Positions 6,960-15,391 of a stretch of DNA of 64,000 bases are shown here, piece after piece (the stretch's first letter is position 1; every line of letters starts with the position of its first letter). The notes below the pieces were generated by a model. It worked only from the letters and a program-made list of their open reading frames with translations, did not search any database and was not told where the DNA came from. Source of the DNA: Kingella pumchi (GTDB lineage Bacteria > Pseudomonadota > Gammaproteobacteria > Burkholderiales > Neisseriaceae). A program made the position numbers and the translations under genes. Location: contig NZ_JAKOOW010000014.1 of NCBI RefSeq assembly GCF_022288825.1, positions 18,326 to 82,325 of the forward strand, given 5' to 3'.

Positions 6960-9365
6960 TCAGGCCTTTTGCTGTTTGGCTTCTTTGGCCAGATACAGCC
7001 AGGTTTCGATTACGGTATCGGGGTTCAGCGAGATGGTTTCGATGCCTTCTTCCACCAGCCATTGGGCGAAATCGGGGTGGTCGGACGGACCCTGGCCGCA
7101 GATGCCGATGTATTTGTTGAGACGGCGGCAGGCGGAGATGGCCAGATGCAGCATCACTTTGACGGCGGGGTTGCGCTCGTCGAAGGTGGTGGCGATGGGG
7201 CCGCCACTGTCGCGGTCAACGCCCAGAGTGAGCTGGGTCATGTCGTTGGAGCCGATGGAGAAGCCGTCGAAGTATTTGAGGAACTGCTCGGCCAGCAGGG
7301 CGTTGCTCGGCACTTCGCACATCATAATCAGGCGCAGGCCGTTTTTGCCGCGCTCGAGGCCGTTTTCTTTCAGGGCCTTGACCACGGCTTCGGCTTCGGC
7401 CAGCGTGCGCACGAAGGGAATCATGATTTCGACGTTGCTCAGCCCCATTTCGTCGCGCACGCGTTTGAGCGCGCGGCATTCGAGGGCGAAGCATTCTTTG
7501 AACTCTTCGGACACGTAGCGGGCGGCGCCACGGAAGCCGAGCATGGGGTTTTCTTCGTGCGGCTCGTACACGCTGCCGCCGATCAGGCCGGCGTATTCGT
7601 TGGATTTGAAGTCGGACATGCGCACGATGACTTTGCGCGGATACACCGATGCGGCCAGGGTGGCGACGCCTTCGGTGATTTTGTCCACGTAAAAATCAAC
7701 GGGGCTGGGATAACCGGCGATGCGCTCGGCGATTTCGTTTTTCAGGCTGCCTTCGAGGCGGTCGAAATCGAGCAGTGCTTTGGGGTGGATGCCGATTTGG
7801 CGGTTGATGATGAACTCCATGCGCGCCAGGCCGATGCCTTCGCTGGGCAGGCCGGCGAAGGTGAAGGCCAGCTCGGGATTGCCGACGTTCATCATAATTT
7901 TGACCGGCGCGGGCGGCATATTGTTGAGCGCCACGTCGTCCACCTGCACATCGAGCAGGCCGTCGTAAATCAGGCCGGTGTCGCCTTCGGCGCAGGATAC
8001 GGTTACTTCCTGACCCTGGCTGAGCACTTCGGATGCGTTGCCGCAGCCAACCACGGCGGGAATGCCCAGCTCGCGGGCGATGATGGCGGCGTGGCAGGTG
8101 CGGCCGCCGCGGTTGGTTACGATGGCGGCGGCGCGTTTCATCACCGGTTCCCAATCGGGGTCGGTCATATCGGTAACCAGAATGTCGCCGGCCTGAACCT
8201 GGTCCATTTCGGCGGCGCTCTGAATCAGGCGCACTTTGCCCTGGCCGACCTTCTGGCCGATGGCGCGGCCTTCGGCCAGCACTTTGCGCTCGCCGGAAAG
8301 GGTGTAGCGGCGCAGGCTGTTGCCTTGGCCGTGCTCTTTTTCCTGCGATTTCACGGTTTCCGGGCGCGCCTGCAGGATGTAAAGTTTGCCGTCGATGCCG
8401 TCGCGACCCCATTCGATGTCCATCGGGCGGCCGTAGTGCTCTTCGATAATCAGCGCGTATTGCGCCAGCTCGGTGATTTCTTCGTTGGAAATCGAAAACT
8501 GGCGGCGATCGGCTTCGGGTACGTCGATGGTCTGCACCGATTTGCCGGCTTCGGCCTGGTCGGCAAACACCATCTTAATCAGCTTGGAACCCATGGTTTT
8601 GCGCAGCACGGCGGGTCGGCCGGCGCGCAGCGTGGGTTTGTGCACATAAAATTCGTCGGGATTGACCGCGCCCTGCACCACCATTTCGCCCAAACCGTAG
8701 GACGAAGTCACGAATACCACGTCTTCAAAACCGCTCTCGGTGTCGATGGTGAACATCACGCCCGAAGCGCCGCTGTCGGAGCGCACCATGCGCTGCACGC
8801 CGGCGGACAGGGCGACGACATCGTGCGCGAAGCCCTTGTGCACGCGGTAGGAAATGGCGCGATCGTTGTAAAGCGAAGCGAAAACGTGCTTCATCGCTTC
8901 TTTCACATTGTCCAGGCCGTTGATGTTTAGGAAGGTTTCCTGCTGGCCGGCAAACGAAGCGTCCGGCAGGTCTTCAGCAGTGGCCGACGAGCGCACCGCC
9001 ACCGAAATATCGGCGCTGCCGGCATCGGCAACCATTTTGTCCCACGCCGCCGCGATTTCGGCATCCAGCTGCTCGGGGAAAGGCGTTTCCAGAATCCACT
9101 GGCGGATTTCCTTACCCACACGCGCCAATTCGGCCACATCTTCGATGTCCAAACCGGCCAGCGCGGCGGAAATGCGCTCGTTCAGGCCGTTGTGCGCCAA
9201 AAAGGCGCGGTAGGCTTCGGCGGTGGTGGCAAAGCCGCCGGGCACGCGCACGCCTTTTTCGGCAAGTTGGCTGATCATTTCGCCCAAAGAGGCGTTCTTG
9301 CCGCCCACGCGCTCGACATCGTGCATACGCAGGTTTTCAAACCAGATAACGTAGTTTTCGGCCAT
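6960..9365 (-). CDS. ppsA: Phosphoenolpyruvate synthase
   Basis: Makes phosphoenolpyruvate from pyruvate and ATP in gluconeogenesis. The 801-residue protein has the full architecture: an N-terminal pyruvate/ATP-binding domain (VGGKNASLGEM, then SSATAEDLPDASFAGQQETFLN), a phosphohistidine swivel domain with GGRTCHAAIIARELGIPAVVG, where His is phosphorylated, and the C-terminal PEP/pyruvate barrel with RMEF and GSNDMTQLTLGVDRD. Length fits the family (about 795). It is monocistronic, with a DUS hairpin beyond the stop. No PEP synthase regulatory protein gene is adjacent. Confidence 0.97.
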   Translation of the reverse strand: MAENYVIWFENLRMHDVERVGGKNASLGEMISQLAEKGVRVPGGFATTAEAYRAFLAHNGLNERISAALAGLDIEDVAELARVGKEIRQWILETPFPEQLDAEIAAAWDKMVADAGSADISVAVRSSATAEDLPDASFAGQQETFLNINGLDNVKEAMKHVFASLYNDRAISYRVHKGFAHDVVALSAGVQRMVRSDSGASGVMFTIDTESGFEDVVFVTSSYGLGEMVVQGAVNPDEFYVHKPTLRAGRPAVLRKTMGSKLIKMVFADQAEAGKSVQTIDVPEADRRQFSISNEEITELAQYALIIEEHYGRPMDIEWGRDGIDGKLYILQARPETVKSQEKEHGQGNSLRRYTLSGERKVLAEGRAIGQKVGQGKVRLIQSAAEMDQVQAGDILVTDMTDPDWEPVMKRAAAIVTNRGGRTCHAAIIARELGIPAVVGCGNASEVLSQGQEVTVSCAEGDTGLIYDGLLDVQVDDVALNNMPPAPVKIMMNVGNPELAFTFAGLPSEGIGLARMEFIINRQIGIHPKALLDFDRLEGSLKNEIAERIAGYPSPVDFYVDKITEGVATLAASVYPRKVIVRMSDFKSNEYAGLIGGSVYEPHEENPMLGFRGAARYVSEEFKECFALECRALKRVRDEMGLSNVEIMIPFVRTLAEAEAVVKALKENGLERGKNGLRLIMMCEVPSNALLAEQFLKYFDGFSIGSNDMTQLTLGVDRDSGGPIATTFDERNPAVKVMLHLAISACRRLNKYIGICGQGPSDHPDFAQWLVEEGIETISLNPDTVIETWLYLAKEAKQQKA

Positions 9366-9576
9366 TTGGTGTGTCCTTCAGATTGGCTGTGTAAATGTAA
9401 AGACTGAGTAAAAAGCAAAAGCGCGGCTATTCTATCTTTTGTCGGCAGCCGTGTCATGTTTTTTTGCCGCAAAGCGCGCCGGCAGCGGCTTTCAGGCTGC
9501 CTTGGGCACCGGAAAAGCAGCCTGAAAGCAGTCGGGCGCAGGCAGCCTGAAATGTAAACGCGGCGGCGGATTCGGT

Positions 9577-9582
9577 TAGAAT
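9577..9582 (+). promoter_or_regulatory. Candidate -10 box
   Basis: TAGAAT followed by GCCGCC, 30 bases before the ATG at 9612; same layout as the other TATAAT-GCCGC promoters of the window. Confidence 0.45.
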
Positions 9583-9611
9583 GCCGCCTTTCTTTTGATA
9601 TTAGGAAGACC

Positions 9612-9971
9612 ATGTATTTTATCGACCGCACCGCCGTGGTGCTCAAACCCACCGAAGCGTTTTTGGAATGGCTCAAGGCCGCCGACAGCGACCTGCCCGA
9701 TCTCACCCTTTCCCAGCTGCGCGCCAACTGCAGCGTATTTCTGATTCCCGAGTTTGACGAACCCGAGCAGGCCGTCGCCTATTTCGACGAGCGCCACCGC
9801 GAGATTTTTGCCGCCGAGCTTTCGGGCTGGATGATCGACCAGGCGCAATGGCCGCAGGATATGGGTTTGGAAACTTTCTGGCGCTTTTTCGAACTGGAAG
9901 TGCACGACACCGTGCTTGATTTGGAAGACGCCGAACTGAATCCCAGCCCGCTGCTGGACAGCACGGAATAG
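9612..9971 (+). CDS. Conserved small cytoplasmic protein of unknown function
   Basis: A 119-residue acidic protein (start MYFIDRTAVVLKP) with no signal or membrane segment. It contains two aromatic-rich stretches (GWMIDQAQWPQD and ETFWRFFELEVHDTVLDLED) and ends in an acidic tail. I recall proteins of this type across beta-proteobacteria but no function. It is divergent from ppsA and stands 14 bases ahead of a YgfX-like membrane protein gene, so the two are probably cotranscribed. Confidence 0.75.
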   Translation: MYFIDRTAVVLKPTEAFLEWLKAADSDLPDLTLSQLRANCSVFLIPEFDEPEQAVAYFDERHREIFAAELSGWMIDQAQWPQDMGLETFWRFFELEVHDTVLDLEDAELNPSPLLDSTE

Positions 9972-9985
9972 CATAGGAAACGGCG

Positions 9986-10423
9986 GTGGACGCGTTTCAG
10001 GCTGCTTTTGTCCCGTCCAAACTGCGCCGCGGCCTGTCGCTGCTGCTGCATCTGGCCGCGGCCGCCTGCGCGCTGGCCTATTTCGGCGGCCTGCTGCGGG
10101 TAGCGCTGCTGATTTGGCTGGCCGCCGCCGCGTATTGGTCGTGGCGCGAAAGTCCGCGGCGGGTGCGCACGCTGACCGTCGATCCGCAAGGCCGCGCCGC
10201 CATCGATACCGGCGCCGGCAGCCAAAACGCCCGCCTGCTCGGCGGCAGCCTGATCAGCCGCCACGCCTGTTTTTTGCATTGGGACTGCGGCAACCGCCGC
10301 TTCTGGCAGTGCGTGCTGCCCGACAGCACCGATGCCGACAGCCTGCGCCGGCTGATGGTTTGGGCGCGCTTCGGGCAGCCTGAAAACGACAACCCGCCGC
10401 CAGACAGGCAACTGCCGCGCTGA
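9986..10423 (+). CDS. YgfX-like membrane protein
   Basis: 145 residues, starting at GTG 9986 with AGGAAA about 6 bases upstream. Two hydrophobic segments (about residues 18-48) are followed by a soluble domain ending in WQCVLPDSTDADSLRRLMVWARFG. That ending matches the LPD...RRLRV signature of YgfX/CptA proteins. In E. coli YgfX pairs with SdhE; here the upstream partner is an unrelated 119-residue protein, so a toxin-antitoxin role should not be assumed. The N-terminal FQAAF is coded by a DUS. Confidence 0.6.
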   Translation: MDAFQAAFVPSKLRRGLSLLLHLAAAACALAYFGGLLRVALLIWLAAAAYWSWRESPRRVRTLTVDPQGRAAIDTGAGSQNARLLGGSLISRHACFLHWDCGNRRFWQCVLPDSTDADSLRRLMVWARFGQPENDNPPPDRQLPR

Positions 10424-10462
10424 ATACCTTTCAGGCTGCCTGATGGTACTGCAAGTCAAACC

Positions 10463-10506
10463 AAAGGCAGCCTGAAAAAACGAACCGCCGTTTCAGGCTG
10501 CCTTTT
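10463..10506 (+). terminator. DUS hairpin terminator
   Basis: AAAGGCAGCCTGAAA pairs with TTTCAGGCTGCCTTT around a GC-rich loop and ends in a short T-run, downstream of the YgfX-like gene. Confidence 0.65.
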
Positions 10507-10637
10507 GGCGGCAAACCCGCCCTACTCGTCCGCACCAACCACAAACACGATAAGCACACGGCTCAAAGCAGCCTGAAAAACACACACAGCGGCCGCCCGC
10601 ATCTTTCAGGCTGCCTGCCGTCCGATAAGGGAACCCG

Positions 10638-11723
10638 ATGCGTATCACTTTTTTCATCCTGATGCTGCTGCTGATGCAGCTTTTTACTTTCGGACTCGGC
10701 CGCTCGCTGCAGTGGCTGTTTGCCAACCATATCGGCCGCCGCGGCCGGCGCGCGCTGATGCTCGCCGCCTTTGCGGTAACCGACGGCCTGATTGCCGGCC
10801 TGCTGCTCGAATTGGGCAGCGGCCTTTTCCGCTGGATGGCGGTGTGGATGGTGGTGATGCTATTTGTGATGTATGCCGCGCTTGCCACCTTCCTGCTCTA
10901 TCTCGCCCTGCGCCGCCTGCTGCCCGCGCAGCGGCTGGGGCGGGCGCTGCGGCTGTTTGCGCCGCTGTTTTTTCTCGCGCTGAGCGCCTATTCGGTTTAC
11001 AACGCCTACACGCCGCAGGTGCGCCGCCTGAGCATCACCGTCAATAAACCGATGCCGCGGCCGCTGCGCATCGCCATGGCCTCCGATCTGCATCTGGGAA
11101 TGCTGATGGGCGCGCGCCAGCTCGACAAACTGGCGGCGATCATCCGCGACGAGCGTGCCGACATCGTGCTGCTGCCCGGCGACATCATGGACGACGACAC
11201 CCGCGTTTACGACGCCGAAAACATGCGCCCGCACCTGGCCGCCGTGCGCGCGCCGCTGGGCGTGTACGCCACCCTCGGCAACCACGACATGTACGGCCAC
11301 GCCGACGAAATCCGCCGCGCCCTGCGCGAAGCCGGCATCCGCGAGCTGGACAACGAAGTCATCAATCTGAACGGCATCCTGCTCGCCGGCCGCACCGACG
11401 ACGTCGATGCCAACCGCCCGAGCACCGCCGAACTGCTGCGCGGCCAAAACACCGCGCTGCCGGTAATCCTGCTCGACCACCGCCCCAGCCAGATTGAAGA
11501 ACACGCCGCACTGCCGGTGGACATCCAGCTCTCCGGCCACGTCCACAACGGCCAAATCGCCCCCGCCAACCTAATCGTGCGCTTTCTCTACCGCCTGCAC
11601 TACGGCTACGAAGCCATCGGCAACGGCCATTACATCGTCAGCTCCGGCTACGGCTTCTGGGGCGTCCCCTTCCGCCTCGGCTCGCAGGCCGAAGTGTGGA
11701 TTATCGACGTCAACGGCCGGTAA
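10638..11723 (+). CDS. Membrane-anchored metallophosphoesterase (YkuE-like)
   Basis: A 361-residue protein with three to four N-terminal membrane helices (residues 1-125) and a calcineurin-type phosphoesterase domain. The metal-binding motifs are ASDLHLG, LLPGDIMDD, TLGNHDMYG, the DHRP stretch and LSGHVHNGQ. Such enzymes hydrolyse phosphodiesters or lipid phosphates, often at the membrane surface; the substrate here is unknown. The gene stands alone, between a DUS hairpin upstream and a 39-bp perfect inverted repeat downstream. Confidence 0.9.
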   Translation: MRITFFILMLLLMQLFTFGLGRSLQWLFANHIGRRGRRALMLAAFAVTDGLIAGLLLELGSGLFRWMAVWMVVMLFVMYAALATFLLYLALRRLLPAQRLGRALRLFAPLFFLALSAYSVYNAYTPQVRRLSITVNKPMPRPLRIAMASDLHLGMLMGARQLDKLAAIIRDERADIVLLPGDIMDDDTRVYDAENMRPHLAAVRAPLGVYATLGNHDMYGHADEIRRALREAGIRELDNEVINLNGILLAGRTDDVDANRPSTAELLRGQNTALPVILLDHRPSQIEEHAALPVDIQLSGHVHNGQIAPANLIVRFLYRLHYGYEAIGNGHYIVSSGYGFWGVPFRLGSQAEVWIIDVNGR

Positions 11724-11731
11724 ACACGGCA

Positions 11732-11823
11732 AAAGCAGCCTGCGTAGCGTAGCGGAGTTGCGAAGCTAAAACCGTTTGCGCGGCTTTAGCTTCGCAACTC
11801 CGCTACGCTACGCAGGCTGCTTT
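11732..11823. repeat. 39-bp repeat as a perfect inverted pair; likely bidirectional terminator
   Basis: Bases 11732-11770 are the exact complement of 11785-11823, with a 14-base loop. Each arm begins as a DUS-like AAGCAGCCTG and continues with a non-DUS body containing GCGTAGCGGAGTTGCGAAGC. The pair lies between two convergent genes. Single copies of the same 39-mer occur at 15311-15349 and 16800-16838. Confidence 0.9.
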
Positions 11824-11840
11824 GGTTTGTCCGTCCTTTT

Positions 11841-12314
11841 TCAGGCTGCCTTCCGCCCACCCGCCCGCGCAAAAAACACCGCCAGATAAACCAACAGCAG
11901 CACGCCATTAAGCGCCCCGTGGCGGTCTTCCGTATTTTTGGCGGCGGCAAAAGCGGCGGATACCGCAACCGGCCGGGCAGACTGAAACGCCAACGCGGAG
12001 GCTTGGTGCGAAGCGGGCAGAATAAACAGCAGGCTGTTGGCGGCGACCGCCAGCGAAACCGTCAGCAGCAGCAGATGTTTTTTCCTGATTTCGGCAAGGC
12101 AGAGCAGCAGGCTGCCGCCGACCAGCAGCGCGATGCCGGGCAGGGTGGCGGTGGCGACAATGTTGTCCACAAAATACCGCTGCCAGTAAAAGAACGCGCC
12201 ATCCTGCACGCGTGTGCCCTGATTGAGCGCGGCAAAGGCCAGCGCGCTGCCGGCCAGCAGGTTGCCGCCGATAAAAAGCAGCACGCGGGCGGCTGTGTGG
12301 GTGTAGGGTTTCAT
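11841..12314 (-). CDS. Four-helix membrane protein, unknown function
   Basis: 157 residues with four hydrophobic segments (about residues 10-30, 50-75, 82-102 and 128-148). It reads MKPYTHTAARVLLFIGGNLLAG. I do not recognise a family, though the layout resembles DUF1772-type proteins. It begins 13 bases after the end of the disrupted cytochrome b561 gene, so the two probably form one unit facing away from marR. The C-terminal RKAA comes from DUS DNA. Confidence 0.7.
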   Translation of the reverse strand: MKPYTHTAARVLLFIGGNLLAGSALAFAALNQGTRVQDGAFFYWQRYFVDNIVATATLPGIALLVGGSLLLCLAEIRKKHLLLLTVSLAVAANSLLFILPASHQASALAFQSARPVAVSAAFAAAKNTEDRHGALNGVLLLVYLAVFFARAGGRKAA

Positions 12315-12327
12315 ATTCGGTCTCCGT

Positions 12328-12922
12328 TTACATCATGCGCTGCAAAATTTGTTCGCCCTTGCGCTGGTGGACAAGCGCCATGCCGACGTGTCCGACAATC
12401 AGCAACAGCAGGGCAAACGCCAACGCGCCGTGCGCCACGCCGAGCGGCGCTTGAAACTGCCTCGCCATGCCGCTGGCGGGGACGGCAAACATCAGCGCAT
12501 ACAGGGCAAGATGCCCCAGCTTCACTTTCAGGCTGCCTGCGGGACGGCGGCGCAGGTTGCGCAACGCCCAAACAAAGCGCACCGCCGCAAGCAACAGCAG
12601 CAGCACGCCAACCGCCTTATGCGGCGCAATCAGGAATTTCAGGCTGCCGTTGAGATGCCAAGCTAGGGTGTGTTGGCATTTAACTTTTGCAGCGGATTTT
12701 TCGTCAGAAAATGGCAGATGCAAGGCAAAAATGCGAGCCTATGCCGCCCATAGGCGAGTATTTTTAACGCGGCAGATGCCGTTTTCTGGCGCAAAAGCCG
12801 CCAAAATGTTGAATGTCAACACGCCCTGATGCGCTGGTAAACATAAACGCATAGCAGGCAGCCATGCCCCAATGCAAAAAGCGGGTGAACGGGGCGTAAC
12901 GTTGCGGGGTGTCGGGTTTCAT
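12328..12922 (-). pseudogene. Cytochrome b561-type gene split by a small insertion element
   Basis: The first exon-like part starts at ATG 12922: MKPDTPQRYAPFTRFLHWG...FMFTSA, with a candidate haem His in FLHWG. Reading then enters foreign DNA and stops. The rest resumes in another frame as SAWHLNGSLKF, followed by IAPHKAVG, KLGHLALYALMF and LLIVGHVGMALVHQ, which carry further haem-ligand His residues. Deleting 163 bases (a 161-base element plus 2) restores one continuous frame. The intact protein would be a di-haem inner-membrane cytochrome b561 of about 165 residues, moving electrons from quinol. A shorter product could start at an ATG inside the element (12723) but would lack the first helix. 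Confidence 0.82.
12666..12826. mobile_element. 161-bp MITE-like element inside cytochrome b561
   Basis: Ends are imperfect inverted repeats: GGGTGTGTTGGCATTTAACT on the left and the complement of AATGTCAACACGCCC on the right. It has no coding capacity of its own. It interrupts an otherwise continuous b561 frame. A near-identical single end lies at about 14231-14257. Confidence 0.75.
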
Positions 12923-12943
12923 GGTTTCCTTTGTGTAATAACT

Positions 12944-13015
12944 TGGAAACCAGTTTACAAATATGGAAATCAGTTGTCAAATTATTTTGCTTGAAAACCG
13001 CAACTATTTGACAAC
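12944..13015. promoter_or_regulatory. Operator-like direct and inverted repeats in the marR/b561 divergent promoter
   Basis: Two 19-base direct repeats with a 20-base period (12944-12962 TGGAAACCAGTTTACAAAT and 12964-12982 TGGAAATCAGTTGTCAAAT) are followed by the inverse of the second half-site: GTTGTCAAAT at 12973-12982 and ATTTGACAAC at 13006-13015. This is a likely MarR binding region, placed to control both directions. Confidence 0.6.
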
Positions 13016-13068
13016 CGTTTTCCGCATTTTTTAAACTCACCGCCGAAAAATCATTTGGGAAACACAGT

Positions 13069-13518
13069 ATGGACAATCAGTTAAACAGCGAAGCCCTCAG
13101 CCGCATCACCACCGAAATTTTCTACACCAATGGTTTACTGCTCGCGTGGGGCGACCGTTTTGCCGCCGATTTGGGATTAACCTCGGCGCGCTGGCAAATG
13201 CTCGGCGCGCTGGCACACGCCGCCGAAGCGCAAACCTCGCCGCAGCTGGGCGAGCGCATGGGCATGAGCCGCCAAGGCGCGCAAAAGCAGCTCAATCTGC
13301 TGCTGGCCGACGGTTTGGTCGCCGCCGCCGACAACCCCGCGCACAAACGCTCGCCACTCTATTCGCTCACTGAACGCGGCGCAGCGGTGTTCGCCCAAGT
13401 GCGCCAACGCTGGATGGCGCAGGCGGCAGAATGGGCGCAGGATTTGAGCGCGGAAGAATTGGCGGCGGCGGAGAAGGTGTTGCTGGCGCTGGGGCAGCGG
13501 GTGAAGGCGGCGGGGTAG
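13069..13518 (+). CDS. MarR-family transcriptional regulator
   Basis: 149 residues. A dimerising N-terminal helix region is followed by a winged helix-turn-helix: TSPQLGERMGMSRQGAQKQLNLLLADGLVAAADNPAHKRSPLYSLTERG, where the recognition helix and the wing (AHKRS) are clear. Members sense small phenolic or oxidising ligands and repress neighbouring genes. It is divergent from the cytochrome b561 gene and the four-helix protein gene, and the shared 146-base gap holds paired half-sites, so autorepression and control of that unit are likely. Its regulated operon is now broken by an insertion. Confidence 0.88.
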   Translation: MDNQLNSEALSRITTEIFYTNGLLLAWGDRFAADLGLTSARWQMLGALAHAAEAQTSPQLGERMGMSRQGAQKQLNLLLADGLVAAADNPAHKRSPLYSLTERGAAVFAQVRQRWMAQAAEWAQDLSAEELAAAEKVLLALGQRVKAAG

Positions 13519-13615
13519 CAAACGGCGCAGCGCACAAGCAGTTTCAGGCTGCTTTCAGATACCGCTTCGCACAATGGCGGGGCGGCTGAAGATGTGGACA
13601 ACCAGGAGAACGAAT

Positions 13616-13903
13616 ATGTGGTCGATGATAGTTGCCGCCTTTATCTACGGCTGTTTGGCGGGCGCGGTTTGGCGGGCAACGGCGAAAGTATGGCTGCTGC
13701 CCGTGCCGCTGACGCTGCTTTTGCTTTTTATCGACGATATCGGCGCCGGCTCGGAGCAGATGGCGTGGTTCCCGATTTGGATGGCGATGGCCGGTCTGCC
13801 GACGCTGCTTGCCGGCTACTTGGGCATCTTGGCCGGCAGGCTGCCGTTTTTGCTGCGTCGTGATGCGAAGAAACCGCCGCAGAAAGGGAAAGAAACGGAA
13901 TAG
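13616..13903 (+). CDS. Small membrane protein, unknown function
   Basis: 95 residues starting at ATG 13616, chosen because AGGAG lies 8 bases upstream; an earlier in-frame ATG at 13574 has no such site. It carries three hydrophobic segments (MIVAAFIYGCLAGAVW, LLPVPLTLLLLFI and a third near residue 55-75) and a basic tail (RRDAKKPPQKGK). No family recognised. Confidence 0.65.
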   Translation: MWSMIVAAFIYGCLAGAVWRATAKVWLLPVPLTLLLLFIDDIGAGSEQMAWFPIWMAMAGLPTLLAGYLGILAGRLPFLLRRDAKKPPQKGKETE

Positions 13904-14012
13904 CCCGAGCGGCGGAGTTTGGTCAAAACGGCGGCGGTTTTTCGCTGCAATCAAAATTTCAGGCTGCCTGTTTTCCCAGAAACAGGCAGCCTGAAAGCCC
14001 AAGCGCGTTGCG

Positions 14013-14225
14013 TTAGCGGTAGGAATCGGCGCCGGCGTTGGGCATCATGATCCACAGGATGATGTAAATCAAAATCCCGGGCACGGCAACGCTGGCGCAG
14101 GAAAGAACCACAAACATCACGCGCGTAAGCGTGGGCGACCAGCCCAGGTATTCGGCTATGCCGCCCATCACGCCCGCAATCATGCGGTAGCGGCGGGAGC
14201 GGTGGAGTTTGACCAATCGTGTCAT
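14013..14225 (-). CDS. PspC-domain protein
   Basis: 70 residues, start at ATG 14225 with GGAGA 7 bases upstream. HRSRRYRMIAGVMGGIAEYLGW is the standard PspC opening, followed by one hydrophobic helix (VMFVVLSCASVAVPGILIYIILWIMMP). It is a short stand-alone member, as found in many Gram-negatives. A PspC protein in a phage-shock system would sense envelope stress, but no other psp gene is near, so the role is uncertain. Confidence 0.85.
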   Translation of the reverse strand: MTRLVKLHRSRRYRMIAGVMGGIAEYLGWSPTLTRVMFVVLSCASVAVPGILIYIILWIMMPNAGADSYR

Positions 14226-14230
14226 ATGCA

Positions 14231-14257
14231 GTCTCCGTTGGTAAAAGTTAAATGTCA
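14231..14257. repeat. Single end of the MITE-like element
   Basis: GTAAAAGTTAAATGTCAGCA followed by CGCCCC is the complement of the left end of the element at 12666 with few changes. It supplies the last codons and the stop of the cation-efflux gene (from 14248). Confidence 0.55.
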
Positions 14258-15195
14258 GCACGCCCCAGGGCGTGGCCGTCTTCTTGGCAGTACAAAGCAT
14301 CGCCGTGGCGGTGGTCTTGGGCGTCGGTTTGCAGGGTAATGTGGCCGATGCCTTTTTGCCGCGCCAGCGCTTCCACCGCGCGGCTGACTTCTTGGGCTTC
14401 GCGCACGGTCAGACTGCCGTCGAGCACCAGATGGGCGGAGAGCAGGTGGCGGCTGCTGGTGAGCGTCCAGATGTGCAAATCGTGTACGCCCAGCACCTGC
14501 GGCACGGCGAGGATTTCGGCAACCAGCGCGGCCTGGTCGATATGCGCCGGCGCGCCCTGCATCAGGATGTGCAGGGTTTGGCGCAGCACCACCGCGCCGC
14601 TGTTGGCCACCAGCAGGGCAATCAGCACGCTGACCACGGGGTCGGCCCAGCGCCAGCCGAACACCATCATCATCAGTGCGGCGGCAATCGCGCCCAGTGA
14701 GCCGAGCAGATCGCCCAATACGTGCAGGTAGGCGCTTTTCATATTGATGCTGCCGTGCACGTCGCCGTGGCGGTGCATATAGCGGGCGACGACGATGTTC
14801 ACCGCCAGCCCGAGTGCGCTGACCACCAGCATGCCGGCGCCGGCCACTTCGGGCGGATCGTTCAGCCGCTCCACCGCTTCGATCACCACCAGCACGGCAA
14901 TCGCCAGCAGCGTCAGGCCGTTGAACAGGGCAAACAGGATTTCGGCGCGTTTGTAGCCGAAGGTTTGGCGGCTGTCCACCGCCTTTTCGCCGAGCTTGAA
15001 CGCCAGCAGCGACAGGCCGACCGACAGCGCGTCTGAGAGCATATGGCCGGCGTCGGAAAGCAGCGCCAGCGAGCCGGTGAGCAGGCCGCCGGCGATTTCC
15101 ACCAGCATATAGCCGGCGATAATGAAAAACGACACGGCCAGGGCTTTTTTGTTGCCCGCGTGCGCGTGATGGGAATGGTCGTGGCCGGCACCCAT
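14248..15195 (-). CDS. Cation diffusion facilitator metal exporter (ZitB/CzcD-like)
   Basis: 315 residues, start at ATG 15195 with AGGAG 6 bases upstream. A His-rich N-terminus (GHDHSHHAHAG) precedes six membrane helices. The metal site is LLSDAGHMLSDAL in helix II and AYLHVLGDLLGS in helix V; the cytoplasmic C-terminal domain has VHDLHIWTLTSSRHLLSAHLVLD. It exports Zn2+ or similar ions from the cytoplasm. The last residues (GRADI) and the stop fall in a mobile-element end, so the natural C-terminus may have been altered. Confidence 0.92.
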   Translation of the reverse strand: MGAGHDHSHHAHAGNKKALAVSFFIIAGYMLVEIAGGLLTGSLALLSDAGHMLSDALSVGLSLLAFKLGEKAVDSRQTFGYKRAEILFALFNGLTLLAIAVLVVIEAVERLNDPPEVAGAGMLVVSALGLAVNIVVARYMHRHGDVHGSINMKSAYLHVLGDLLGSLGAIAAALMMMVFGWRWADPVVSVLIALLVANSGAVVLRQTLHILMQGAPAHIDQAALVAEILAVPQVLGVHDLHIWTLTSSRHLLSAHLVLDGSLTVREAQEVSRAVEALARQKGIGHITLQTDAQDHRHGDALYCQEDGHALGRADI

Positions 15196-15310
15196 AGCCT
15201 GCTCCTTGCGTTGTCCGATAGGCGGAATGTACCCGAAAACGCCCCGGCGCAACAGGCAGCCTGAAAGCCGGCAGTATCGGTTTTGCCGCCCGATTGCGCG
15301 CGGCACACAA

Positions 15311-15349
15311 AAAGCAGCCTGCGTAGCGTAGCGGAGTTGCGAAGCTAAA
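15311..15349 (+). repeat. 39-bp repeat, single copy
   Basis: Identical over all 39 bases to the left arm at 11732-11770. With the opposite copy at 16800-16838 it brackets the gene at 15392-16753. Confidence 0.85.
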
Positions 15350-15391
15350 ACCGCCCACCCAGCTTTCAGGCTGCTTTTATCTGCCTGCCGC

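Noticed and set aside
6930..8930. Long open frame (666 codons) opposite ppsA
   Set aside because: Shadow of ppsA; no domain, composition typical of GC-rich antisense reading.
9986..10423. A toxin-antitoxin pair with the preceding gene
   Set aside because: The upstream protein is not SdhE/CptB-like, so pairing by position alone is not supported.
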